This document shows, one piece after another, positions 44,864 through 52,552 of a DNA stretch of 64,000 bases (the stretch's first letter is position 1; each line of letters begins with the position of its first letter). The notes beneath the pieces were generated by a model. The model was not told the origin of the DNA, did no database searches, and saw nothing but the letters and a program-made list of their open reading frames with translations. A program made the translations under genes and the position numbers. This DNA is from Thiomicrorhabdus marina (GTDB lineage Bacteria; Pseudomonadota; Gammaproteobacteria; Thiomicrospirales; Thiomicrospiraceae), in assembly GCF_017571465.1 (NCBI RefSeq), contig NZ_JAGETV010000006.1:1-64000 (forward strand). The letters are read 5' to 3'.

Positions 44864-45286
44864 CTATGTGTTTTGTTGTAACCAGTTTTCTAAAATAATC
44901 TGTGCAGCATGGTCGTCAATATGGGGTGTTTTGCTGCGCTTTTTACTGTGCGCATGGCGCTGTTCCGCTTCAATGGAGCTGAGTTGTTCTTCAATGAAAA
45001 ACACTGGGCGACCATAACGCCCGCTAAGGCGTTGTCCGAATTTGCGTGCCGGTTGCGTTAGCGGTTGTTCGCTCCCGTCCAGGCGCATAGGTAAGCCAAC
45101 CACAATCGCAGCCGGTTGCCATTTTTCAAACAGTTGAGTAATCGATTGCCAGTCGGGTTTGCCGTCTTGACTATTAACAATTGCTTCCGGCGAAGCGGTT
45201 TGAGTGACGGTCTGTCCGATAGCAACCCCAATTCGCCGCAAGCCAAAATCAAATCCGATAATGGAGCCTTCAATCGGCTTAGGCAT
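44864..45286 (-). CDS. ruvX: Holliday-junction-resolvase-like protein YqgF/RuvX
   Basis: A 140-residue RNase H-fold protein: IIGFDFGLRRIGVAIG at the start, VVGLPMRLDG in the middle and a C-terminal IDDHAAQIIL Asp motif. YqgF is proposed to take part in 16S rRNA 5' processing. It overlaps yqgE upstream by 8 bases, the usual pair. Confidence 0.93.
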   Translation of the reverse strand: MPKPIEGSIIGFDFGLRRIGVAIGQTVTQTASPEAIVNSQDGKPDWQSITQLFEKWQPAAIVVGLPMRLDGSEQPLTQPARKFGQRLSGRYGRPVFFIEEQLSSIEAEQRHAHSKKRSKTPHIDDHAAQIILENWLQQNT

Positions 45287-45845
45287 GACCGGCCTCGCTG
45301 GAGAGAAATTCTGGGGCGATACCTAAGGTGCCGAGCGCGACTTCCCAGCGTTGTTCGATAGGGGTTTCAAATAGCAGTGATGCATTGTATGGAATGGTCA
45401 GCCAACTATTGTCTTGCAACTCTCCGGCGAGTTGTCCCGGCTCCCAACCGGCAAAGCCGAGGCAGACAATAAAATCATCCGGTGCTTCGTCGCTGCTGAC
45501 TGCTTCCAGAAAATCATCGGAAACGGTCATTGATAAATCATCATTGAGGTAAACCGAACTTTTCCAGTTTCCGCCTCGCTGATGCAAGATAAACCCGCGC
45601 TCCAAATCGACAGGACCACCCATAATGATCGGCTCATCAAGGTGATGATTGCGTTCGGTATAAGGATATTCCAAGTGTTCCAATAGCGTACGCACATCGA
45701 GTTTGTGAGGCAGGTTGATAACCAGCCCCATGCTACCGTGCTCGTTATCTTCGACGACATAAATCACGGTTTTTTCAAACCAACTATTGTCGAGTGAAGG
45801 CATCGCCACCAGAATTGAATGTTCGAGAGAGTGCAACTGTTTCAT
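45279..45845 (-). CDS. YqgE/AlgH family protein
   Basis: A 188-residue single-domain protein of the UPF0301/AlgH family: LEHSILVAMPSL start, VVEDNEHGSMGLVINLP and GGPVDLERGFILH motifs. Function is poorly known; it is almost always next to yqgF. It lies 9 bp downstream of apbE. Confidence 0.92.
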   Translation of the reverse strand: MKQLHSLEHSILVAMPSLDNSWFEKTVIYVVEDNEHGSMGLVINLPHKLDVRTLLEHLEYPYTERNHHLDEPIIMGGPVDLERGFILHQRGGNWKSSVYLNDDLSMTVSDDFLEAVSSDEAPDDFIVCLGFAGWEPGQLAGELQDNSWLTIPYNASLLFETPIEQRWEVALGTLGIAPEFLSSEAGHA

Positions 45846-45854
45846 ACTGTCGGA

Positions 45855-46874
45855 TTATATCAACTTTAGCCTTTTTTCCATGCTTTTTGTTTGTGATATT
45901 TTGCCGTCATAAGCGACGCAAAAGACCTGTTCAACAGCCATTTTTTTCGCAATTTCACGCCACTGCTTCGGGCCGGCAATTAATAGCGCAGTTGCTGCGG
46001 AATCTGCGGTAGTCGCATCGGAGTGAATTACCGTGACTGAAGCAAAACCGTCGGCAGGGTAGCCGGTGTTCGGATTGATAATGTGTGAAAAACGTCGGCC
46101 TTGCCATTCATAGAAACGTTGATAAGTGCCGGAGGTGACCACGCTTTCGCCATCTTGTGCTGCAATAGAGGCAATTGGCTGCTGTGGGTTTTTTGGATGA
46201 CTAATGGCGATTTGCCAAGCTTTACCTTGTGGTTTATTGCCAAGCGCTTTCATATCGCCACCGATACTGACCAGCGCGCTTTTAATTCCTGCCGTTGCTA
46301 GGCTTTGTAAAGCCATATCCAGAGCCAAGCCTTTGGCATTGCCGCCAAAATCCAGTTGTACATCTGGATTGTCACTGAGCAGTTGATTGTCCGTAAAGTA
46401 AATGTCTTTGATCGATGGACGTTGTTGCAACCACCTATCAATTTGCTCTTGAGAGGGGGGAGGGCCTTGCCAGCTGTCGCCGTGAAAGCCCCACATGGCA
46501 ATCAGTTTGCCGATGCCCGGATCAAACAGATAATCGCTGGCCGCGCTGAGTTGTTGTGATTTTAGAATAAAGCGCTTTACGGATTCAGCAACCGTAATCG
46601 GTTTTTGGACAGCAATCGCATTGTTGATTTTGCTGAGAATGCCGCCTTGTTCCCACGCGTGCCATTCGTGGTGGAAACGCTGAAAGTCGTGATTAATTTT
46701 CGCGACGGCTTGCTCAATAACGGCTTGCTCTGGATGATAAATCGTAATATCGACTTCGGTGCCGAACACGATGATTTGAAATTGATGAGCTTGCAATGGT
46801 TGTGAACAGGCGCTAAAAAAGAGCGGCGCGCTGATGATTGCAGGAATACTTTTTAGAAAGTGCCGACGATACAT
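45855..46874 (-). CDS. apbE: FAD:protein FMN transferase (ApbE lipoprotein)
   Basis: A 339-residue exported flavin transferase that attaches FMN to Thr/Ser of target proteins, often of the Rnf or Nqr type. The N-terminus MYRRHFLKSI is twin-Arg-like and leads to a lipobox FFSACS (Cys 23). The DFGGNAKGLALDMAL metal/FAD motif and VTSGTYQRF are present. No flavinylation target is in the window. It follows gshB by 62 bp. Confidence 0.93.
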   Translation of the reverse strand: MYRRHFLKSIPAIISAPLFFSACSQPLQAHQFQIIVFGTEVDITIYHPEQAVIEQAVAKINHDFQRFHHEWHAWEQGGILSKINNAIAVQKPITVAESVKRFILKSQQLSAASDYLFDPGIGKLIAMWGFHGDSWQGPPPSQEQIDRWLQQRPSIKDIYFTDNQLLSDNPDVQLDFGGNAKGLALDMALQSLATAGIKSALVSIGGDMKALGNKPQGKAWQIAISHPKNPQQPIASIAAQDGESVVTSGTYQRFYEWQGRRFSHIINPNTGYPADGFASVTVIHSDATTADSAATALLIAGPKQWREIAKKMAVEQVFCVAYDGKISQTKSMEKRLKLI

Positions 46875-46936
46875 ATCAATTCATCCGCAAAGTAACGCCG
46901 CAATCCGTAAACTCTGTATTGTGGCGCTAGGTTACA

Positions 46937-47887
46937 TTATGCTTGGCGTTGCTGTTCTAGATGGTCAAACAACACGCCGGCGATATTCAGGCCGAATTGT
47001 GCATCCAGTTCACGGATGCAAGTCGGGCTGGTGACATTGATCTCGGTGATGTAATCGCCGATAACATCCAGACCGACAAAGTGTAGGCCTTTGGCTTGTA
47101 AAGTCGGTTTAATCTGCTCGCACAACCAACGTTCGCGTTCGGTGATCTCCATACCAATACCGGTGCCGCCAGCAGCGATATTACCGCGGGTCTCACCCTC
47201 TTTTGGAATTCGCGCCAGAGTGTAATCAATCGGTTCGCCATTAATCAACAAAACGCGCTTATCGCCTTGTTTGATTTCCGGCAGGTAAACCTGCGCCATA
47301 ATATGATGCTTGCCGTGCTCGGTCATGGTTTCGATAATCACGCTGATATTTGGGTCATCGGCTTTGACGCGGAAAATAGACGCGCCGCCCATGGCATCCA
47401 ACGGTTTAAAAATGGTGTCTTGATGCTCGGCAACGAAAGCGCGCAGTTTGTCTGCATTGGCGCTGACTAGGGTTTGCGGAATGCAGTTTGGGAACCAGCT
47501 GGCAAACAGCTTCTCATTGGCATCGCGCAAGCTTTGCGGCTTATTCACCACCAAAACACCTTCCGCTTCCGCTTGTTCCAAAATATGGGTGCTGTACAGA
47601 TAGTCGTTATTAAATGGCGGGTCTTGGCGAATCAGGACAATATCTAACTCGCTTAAAGCCGTTTCTTGGCTTGTACCGAAACCGAAAAATTGTTCATCGA
47701 TACCGCGATCCCACACTTTTAGTAACGTGGTGTTGGCATAAGCGCTACCGTTATCAAGATAGAGATCTTCGGGCTGCATATAATACAGTTCGTAACCACG
47801 ACGTTGCGCTTCTAACAGCATGGCAAAAGAGCTGTCTTTATACGGTTTGATGTTCTCAATCGGGTCCATCACGATTCCGAGTTTCAT
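46937..47887 (-). CDS. gshB: Glutathione synthetase
   Basis: A 316-residue ATP-grasp ligase joining gamma-glutamylcysteine and glycine. Signature start MKLGIVMDPIENIKPYKDS, ATP-grasp DAMGGASIFRV and C-terminal DVIGDYITEINVTSPT are present. It lies 9 bp downstream of gshA, so both steps of glutathione synthesis are in one transcript. Confidence 0.95.
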   Translation of the reverse strand: MKLGIVMDPIENIKPYKDSSFAMLLEAQRRGYELYYMQPEDLYLDNGSAYANTTLLKVWDRGIDEQFFGFGTSQETALSELDIVLIRQDPPFNNDYLYSTHILEQAEAEGVLVVNKPQSLRDANEKLFASWFPNCIPQTLVSANADKLRAFVAEHQDTIFKPLDAMGGASIFRVKADDPNISVIIETMTEHGKHHIMAQVYLPEIKQGDKRVLLINGEPIDYTLARIPKEGETRGNIAAGGTGIGMEITERERWLCEQIKPTLQAKGLHFVGLDVIGDYITEINVTSPTCIRELDAQFGLNIAGVLFDHLEQQRQA

Positions 47888-47896
47888 CTTTGGCTC

Positions 47897-49207
47897 CTAA
47901 GCGTTGTCGTCGAGCGGCGGCAGTTCACCGGTGGCATCGGCGATTTCACGCGCGGCAGCTAATAGTGCCAAACGTGCAATGACGCCATAGGCGTAGAAAC
48001 GGTTCGGTGCAGCATCCGGTTGTTGATTTTCATCCGGTAAAATGCCGGCTTCGGCATAAGAAATCGGTTGGAAATGCATACCCGGCGAGTTCAGATTATC
48101 GGTTGCTCCTTTACCGGTATGGACGCGATAGAAACTACCGACTACTTGGCTACCAATCATGTAAACCACTGGTTCTGCAACGGCACCGTCAATCTCTTCG
48201 TAGGTGTAAACCCCTTCTTGCACCAGCATTTGCTCGACGTGCAAACCTTCTTTAACCGATGACATTTTATTGCGCTGTTTGCGATTCAGGTTTAGAACAT
48301 CTTCTGCACTCTGTACTGACATAATCGCCATGCCGTAGGTACCGCTATCGGATTTAACGATGACGAAAGGTTTACAGCCGATATCATGCTCGTCGTAATA
48401 TTTTTGCGTGTCCGCTAACATCTTATTGACTGCATCGGCTAGTTGATCCAAGCCGGTACGTTCTTTGAAGCTGATCGGGCCGCACTGTTCGGAAGTCGGA
48501 GTAATTAACCAAGGGTCAATGTTAATAATTTTGGCAAAGGCTTCAGTCACTTCTGAATAGTGTTGGAAATGGTGCGTCTTGTAACGGTTGTCCCAGCCCA
48601 AGTCCAGAGGAGGAAGTAGAGTTTGTTCGATATTTTCCAGAATTTCCGGGCGTCCGCCTGACAAGTCGTTGTTCAGCAGAACCGCACATGGGAAAAAGTC
48701 ATCCACGCCGACTTGGTTATCTTTACGCATTAAAGGTTTTAAGGTGAGCGCATTGCCGGATGGCAGCTCAATCACCATCGGTGCGTCCAAGCCTTCCATC
48801 ATCGAACCGATTTGCACTTCGTAACCGGCGGTTTCGATAATCGATTTTAGAGCAAACAAGTTTTCTAAGTAAAAGGTATTACGGGTATGGTTTTCAGGAA
48901 TAATCAGCACGCCGTCGGCAATAGGGCAGACTTGAGATATCTTACTTTGCGCCGCATGCACCGCCAGAGAACGCAGTTCCGGGTGTAGGTTGTTGAAGCC
49001 GGCCGGAAATAGATTAGTGTCCACCGGTGCCAGTTTATAACCGGCGTTACGTAAATCCACCGAGCCGTAAAAAGGCGCTGGGGTTTTGCTGAACTGTTTA
49101 CGCAACCATGCCTCGATTTCATTGGTATGAGCGAGTAGGTGGCTTTCAAGTTCAAGCAGTGGGCCGGTCAAAGCGGTCTGCAAATGCGGAACGGAAGTAG
49201 CTGGCAT
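47897..49207 (-). CDS. gshA: Glutamate-cysteine ligase, proteobacterial (Thiobacillus ferrooxidans) type
   Basis: A 436-residue first enzyme of glutathione synthesis. It is not the E. coli-type GshA but the distinct family first noted in Acidithiobacillus, recognised by SVDLRNAGYKLAPVDTNLFP, the PTSEQCGPISFKERTGLDQL block and VKSDSGTYGMAIM. That type beside gshB is common in sulfur-oxidising proteobacteria. Start at the ATG with GAGAGAAAA upstream. Confidence 0.92.
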   Translation of the reverse strand: MPATSVPHLQTALTGPLLELESHLLAHTNEIEAWLRKQFSKTPAPFYGSVDLRNAGYKLAPVDTNLFPAGFNNLHPELRSLAVHAAQSKISQVCPIADGVLIIPENHTRNTFYLENLFALKSIIETAGYEVQIGSMMEGLDAPMVIELPSGNALTLKPLMRKDNQVGVDDFFPCAVLLNNDLSGGRPEILENIEQTLLPPLDLGWDNRYKTHHFQHYSEVTEAFAKIINIDPWLITPTSEQCGPISFKERTGLDQLADAVNKMLADTQKYYDEHDIGCKPFVIVKSDSGTYGMAIMSVQSAEDVLNLNRKQRNKMSSVKEGLHVEQMLVQEGVYTYEEIDGAVAEPVVYMIGSQVVGSFYRVHTGKGATDNLNSPGMHFQPISYAEAGILPDENQQPDAAPNRFYAYGVIARLALLAAAREIADATGELPPLDDNA

Positions 49208-49309
49208 TTTTTCTCTCTTTTACTTGCGCTGATTAAGAGCAGTATTATAGCGAATCTGCAATACGCATACAGCGTATGGATTGGAATAATATTTATTCTT
49301 ATAAGGTGA
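49208..49309. promoter_or_regulatory. gshA upstream region
   Basis: It should hold the gshA promoter, because the hairpin element upstream may interrupt read-through from rsmE. A short perfect inverted repeat ATACGC / GCGTAT lies at 49261-49277 and could be an operator; no known regulator is evident. Confidence 0.35.
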
Positions 49310-49394
49310 GGATCTGCTTAAAATTCATAATTAGGTTCTGCCACGGCCATTTTTAAGATGACAACAGAGTCAAATATGAATTTTAAGTAGACCC
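49310..49394. mobile_element. MITE-like element, family 2, internally deleted copy (85 bp)
   Basis: Arms GGATCTGCTTAAAATTCATA and TATGAATTTTAAGTAGACCC are inverted repeats of about 30 bp in all and match the two ends of the 23.3 kb element. The middle 180 bp is missing. The right end is followed by TA (49395-49396); that TA with the last C supplies the stop codon of rsmE. It folds into a long hairpin. Confidence 0.7.
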
Positions 49395-50128
49395 TAAATA
49401 TCGCCCCAAAGCGATTGGGCAATGGCGAGCATGGCCGGCCCAGCCGTTTCGGTACGCAGGATGCGCGGTCCCAGTTGAATCGCTGTGCAACCCTGTTGTA
49501 CGGCTAGCCCAACTTCTTCATCGGTTAAGCCGCCTTCTGGGCCGACTAAAATATTTAACGGTTGCTTGAAATTAGGCGTCGCCATCTGTGCCAAGGTTTG
49601 CTTTGCATAAGGATCGCAGACAATACCTTGTATAGAAGGGTTTTGTTGCCAGAACTCTTTTAAGGTCATGAGCGGCAGAACTTCTGGCACAAATGCTCGG
49701 CCGGACTGTTCGCAAGCGTTAATGACAATTGCTTGCCATTGTGCACGACGTTTGTCGATTTTGTCGTCTTTCAGTTTTACTTCGCAGCGCTCGGTGAACA
49801 GCGGCTGAATGGCTTTAACGCCAAGTTCAACCGCTTTTTGCAAGCTGTAATCCATGCGATCGCCGCGCGAAATTCCTTGCAGTAAAATGGTGTCAAGCGG
49901 CGATTCATTGTGTGATTGACTGACAGTACCAACTTGTACGCTAGCATCACGGCGCCCTTCGACCAGTAAAGTGCCTTGCGCCAAATTACCTTGGCCGTCA
50001 AATAGTTCCAAGACAGTGTTGTTTTTTAGGCGTAGCACGGTCAAAGCGTAATGAGCCTGTTCCTTGGTCAAACTCAAGGTTTGACCGGAGATAAACTCGA
50101 CAGGAAGGTGTAAACGAACGGTGCGCAT
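49394..50128 (-). CDS. rsmE: 16S rRNA m3U1498 methyltransferase
   Basis: A 244-residue SPOUT methyltransferase with the knot motif LVGPEGGLTDEEV and LGPRILRTETAGPAML. It modifies a universally conserved uridine of 16S rRNA. Its TAG stop is contributed by the terminus of the family 2 element, so the C-terminus may have been reset by the insertion; the length is nevertheless normal. It lies 12 bp downstream of metF. Confidence 0.94.
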   Translation of the reverse strand: MRTVRLHLPVEFISGQTLSLTKEQAHYALTVLRLKNNTVLELFDGQGNLAQGTLLVEGRRDASVQVGTVSQSHNESPLDTILLQGISRGDRMDYSLQKAVELGVKAIQPLFTERCEVKLKDDKIDKRRAQWQAIVINACEQSGRAFVPEVLPLMTLKEFWQQNPSIQGIVCDPYAKQTLAQMATPNFKQPLNILVGPEGGLTDEEVGLAVQQGCTAIQLGPRILRTETAGPAMLAIAQSLWGDI

Positions 50129-50140
50129 GCTGCTACAAAC

Positions 50141-50992
50141 TTACTTTAGGGTTAGGGCTGTAGCGATATCCAGCGTTGGCTGGGTTTTGTTCATGCTATA
50201 GAAGTGAATGCCCGGCGCGCCGGCATCCAGTAATTTTTGCGACAGCTCGGTGACCACATCTTTACCGAATTCAAGCAAACCGGCTTGGTCGTCTTCAAAT
50301 GATTCCAAACGGCATTTCAACCAACGAGGAACTTCTGCGCCGCAACCTTGAGAGAAGCGGATTAAGTTTTCGTAGTTGGTGATTGGCATGATGCCCGGAA
50401 TAATCGGTAGGTCGATACCGTTCTTTTCGCAGTTATCGACGAAATAGCGATAGCTGTCGAAGTTATAGAAGTACTGAGTAATTGCTGAATCAGCGCCTTG
50501 CTCAACTTTGTGTTTGAACCATTTAATGCCGATGTCGCAGTTGCGCGCTTGCGGATGCGTCTCCGGATAAGCAGCGACTTCTAAATGAAAGGCATCACCT
50601 TTCTGCTCTTTAATGAAGGCTACCAAGTCGCTGGCGTATTTGAATTCGCCCGGGTCCATCATCCCTGACGGCAAATCTCCGCGGAGGGCGACAATGCGCT
50701 TGACGCCCATTTCTTGATATTTATTCAGTAACTCTAAAACACTCTCTTGAGTTGCACCGATACAGGTTAAATGCGGGGCGGCTTCAAAATCGGTCTGAGT
50801 TTGGATGTAACGAACCGTTTCGACCGTTTTTTCTTGCGTAGTGCCGCCGGCCCCGTAAGTCACCGACATATATTCCGGACTCATCGCGCCAAGTTCTTGA
50901 GCGGCGGTTTTTAGGTTTTCCATGCCTTTATTGGTACGAGGCGGGAAAAATTCCAAACTCAATTTTTGTGCATATTTCTTTTGTGATTGCAT
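50141..50992 (-). CDS. metF: Methylenetetrahydrofolate reductase
   Basis: A 283-residue FAD enzyme that makes 5-methyl-THF for methionine synthesis. Signatures LSLEFFPPRTNKGMEN, SVTYGAGGTTQ and the FAD-binding ALRGDLP are present. The ATG has AAAGGAAC upstream. It lies downstream of metK across a spacer with a long inverted repeat. Confidence 0.96.
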   Translation of the reverse strand: MQSQKKYAQKLSLEFFPPRTNKGMENLKTAAQELGAMSPEYMSVTYGAGGTTQEKTVETVRYIQTQTDFEAAPHLTCIGATQESVLELLNKYQEMGVKRIVALRGDLPSGMMDPGEFKYASDLVAFIKEQKGDAFHLEVAAYPETHPQARNCDIGIKWFKHKVEQGADSAITQYFYNFDSYRYFVDNCEKNGIDLPIIPGIMPITNYENLIRFSQGCGAEVPRWLKCRLESFEDDQAGLLEFGKDVVTELSQKLLDAGAPGIHFYSMNKTQPTLDIATALTLK

Positions 50993-51031
50993 TGGATAGT
51001 TCCTTTGCTTTTAAACATATCGCTAAATTCT

Positions 51032-51136
51032 ACTAGGTCGCGCTGCGAAAGATTTTGTTTATGTGATGCGTTGCTCATTTACTCTAATGTAAACAGAGCT
51101 ATACCTCGCTAAAAATCTTTTTCGCTGTGCTCTAGT
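51032..51136. repeat. Long imperfect inverted repeat between metK and metF
   Basis: Arms ACTAGGTCGCGCTGCGAAAG (from 51032) and CTTTTTCGCTGTGCTCTAGT (to 51136) pair over about 25 bp, with an inner hairpin TTTAC/GTAAA. It may be another MITE-like insertion or a processing hairpin. No T run follows on the minus strand, so it is not a standard terminator. Confidence 0.5.
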
Positions 51137-51197
51137 GAGTTTTGCAATATGTTTTTTAGTTTTGTTCAGTATGGTCAAGCCATGCTCTAGTGACTGA

Positions 51198-52358
51198 TTA
51201 CAGTCCTGCGTCGGCACGAAGTGCGTCGGCTTTGTCGGTGTTTTCCCAAGTGAATTCCGGTAGCTCACGACCGAAGTGTCCGTAAGAAGCGGTCTTCTGA
51301 TAAATTGGGCGATATAGATCCAGCATTGCAATCAAGCCTTTCGGACGTAGATCGAAGTGTTCACGTACCAATTTCTCGATTAGCGTGATATCAACTTTCT
51401 CGGTACCGAAAGTCTCGATGCTGATTGACGTCGGTTCTGCCACACCAATCGCATAAGACACTTGGATTTCACACTTGTCTGCTAGACCGGCGGCAACGAT
51501 GTTCTTCGCTACATAACGGCCTGCGTAAGCGGCCGAACGGTCAACTTTTGACGGATCTTTACCAGAGAAAGCTCCTCCGCCATGGCGCGCCATGCCGCCG
51601 TACGTATCAACGATAATTTTACGACCGGTTAGGCCGGCATCGCCAACTGGGCCACCGATAACAAAGCGGCCGGTCGGGTTGATATGGAAGTCAGTGTCTT
51701 TATGCAGCCATTCAGCAGGTAGAACCGGCCTGATAATCTCTTCCATCACCGCTTCACGTAGGGTTTTATTGTCTACTTCAGGGTTGTGCTGCGTGGATAG
51801 TACTACAGCGTCAATTGCGACTGGTTGACCATCTTCGTAACGTAAGGTTACCTGAGATTTTGCATCTGGACGTAGCCAGTTTAGTTGACCTGATTTACGA
51901 ATTTCTGCTTGTTTTTCCATCAAGCGGTGCGCGTAGTAAATCGGTGCCGGCATAAGTACGTCGGTTTCGTTAGATGCATAACCAAACATTAAACCTTGGT
52001 CACCGGCTCCTTGTTCGTGTTCTTCAGTGTCATCAACGCCCATGGCGATTTCCGGTGATTGTTTACCGATAGATGAAAGTACCGCACAAGTTTCACCATC
52101 AAAGCCTAGATCGCCATGGTCATAACCAATATCTTTTACGACTTTACGTACGAGTTCTTCTTGGTCAACCCAAGCTTCAGTGGTGATCTCGCCACCAATT
52201 AATACCATTCCGGTTTTTACGAAGGTTTCACAGGCAACGCGTGCACGTGGATCTTGTTCTAGGATGGCGTCCAACATCGCATCGGAAATCTGGTCGGCGA
52301 TTTTATCTGGGTGGCCTTCAGAAACGGATTCAGACGTAAATACTGTGGTTTTGCTCAT
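51198..52358 (-). CDS. metK: S-adenosylmethionine synthetase
   Basis: A 386-residue enzyme making SAM from methionine and ATP. Signatures [12 protein letters not shown] and [19 protein letters not shown] are present, with [14 protein letters not shown] at the N-terminus. The ATG at 52358 has CCGAGGAAC upstream. A SAM-II-like riboswitch lies about 70-130 bases upstream, giving direct feedback by its product. Confidence 0.97.
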   Translation of the reverse strand: MSKTTVFTSESVSEGHPDKIADQISDAMLDAILEQDPRARVACETFVKTGMVLIGGEITTEAWVDQEELVRKVVKDIGYDHGDLGFDGETCAVLSSIGKQSPEIAMGVDDTEEHEQGAGDQGLMFGYASNETDVLMPAPIYYAHRLMEKQAEIRKSGQLNWLRPDAKSQVTLRYEDGQPVAIDAVVLSTQHNPEVDNKTLREAVMEEIIRPVLPAEWLHKDTDFHINPTGRFVIGGPVGDAGLTGRKIIVDTYGGMARHGGGAFSGKDPSKVDRSAAYAGRYVAKNIVAAGLADKCEIQVSYAIGVAEPTSISIETFGTEKVDITLIEKLVREHFDLRPKGLIAMLDLYRPIYQKTASYGHFGRELPEFTWENTDKADALRADAGL

Positions 52359-52427
52359 AACTGTTCCTCGGAAACGAAAACTTATAACGAGGTACGGAAA
52401 ATCAACGGGAGACAGGGATAGAGAAAA

Positions 52428-52490
52428 GCTCCTCGCTTTAGCCGTACTTATTTAATGCGCCCGCAAGCTGATGATCAAATCGGCGCTAAT
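52428..52490 (-). promoter_or_regulatory. SAM-II-like riboswitch in the metK leader
   Basis: On the minus strand the leader reads GCGCCGATTTGATCATCAGC, then TTGCGGGCGCATTAAATAAG, then TACGGCTAAAGCGAGGAGC. This follows the SAM-II layout: stem P1 (GCGCC with GGCGC), an L1 loop beginning GATTTGA, the GCTTGC turn, then ATTAAATAAGT and the invariant GCTAAAG, which docks on the loop. L1 TCATC can pair with the 3' GAGGA with one mismatch to form the P2 pseudoknot. SAM-II elements precede methionine and SAM genes, so it fits metK. I rely on remembered consensus. Confidence 0.7.
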
Positions 52491-52552
52491 CAGGTATTAT
52501 GGCATTTTTTTTTGCTGCCATCAATATTCGCTAATATTTGGTTATGTGGTGA

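Noticed and set aside
50993-51197. A SAH or SAM riboswitch in the metF leader
   Set aside because: The leader lacks the conserved GC-rich core of SAH switches and the SAM-II blocks seen before metK; only a long inverted repeat is visible.
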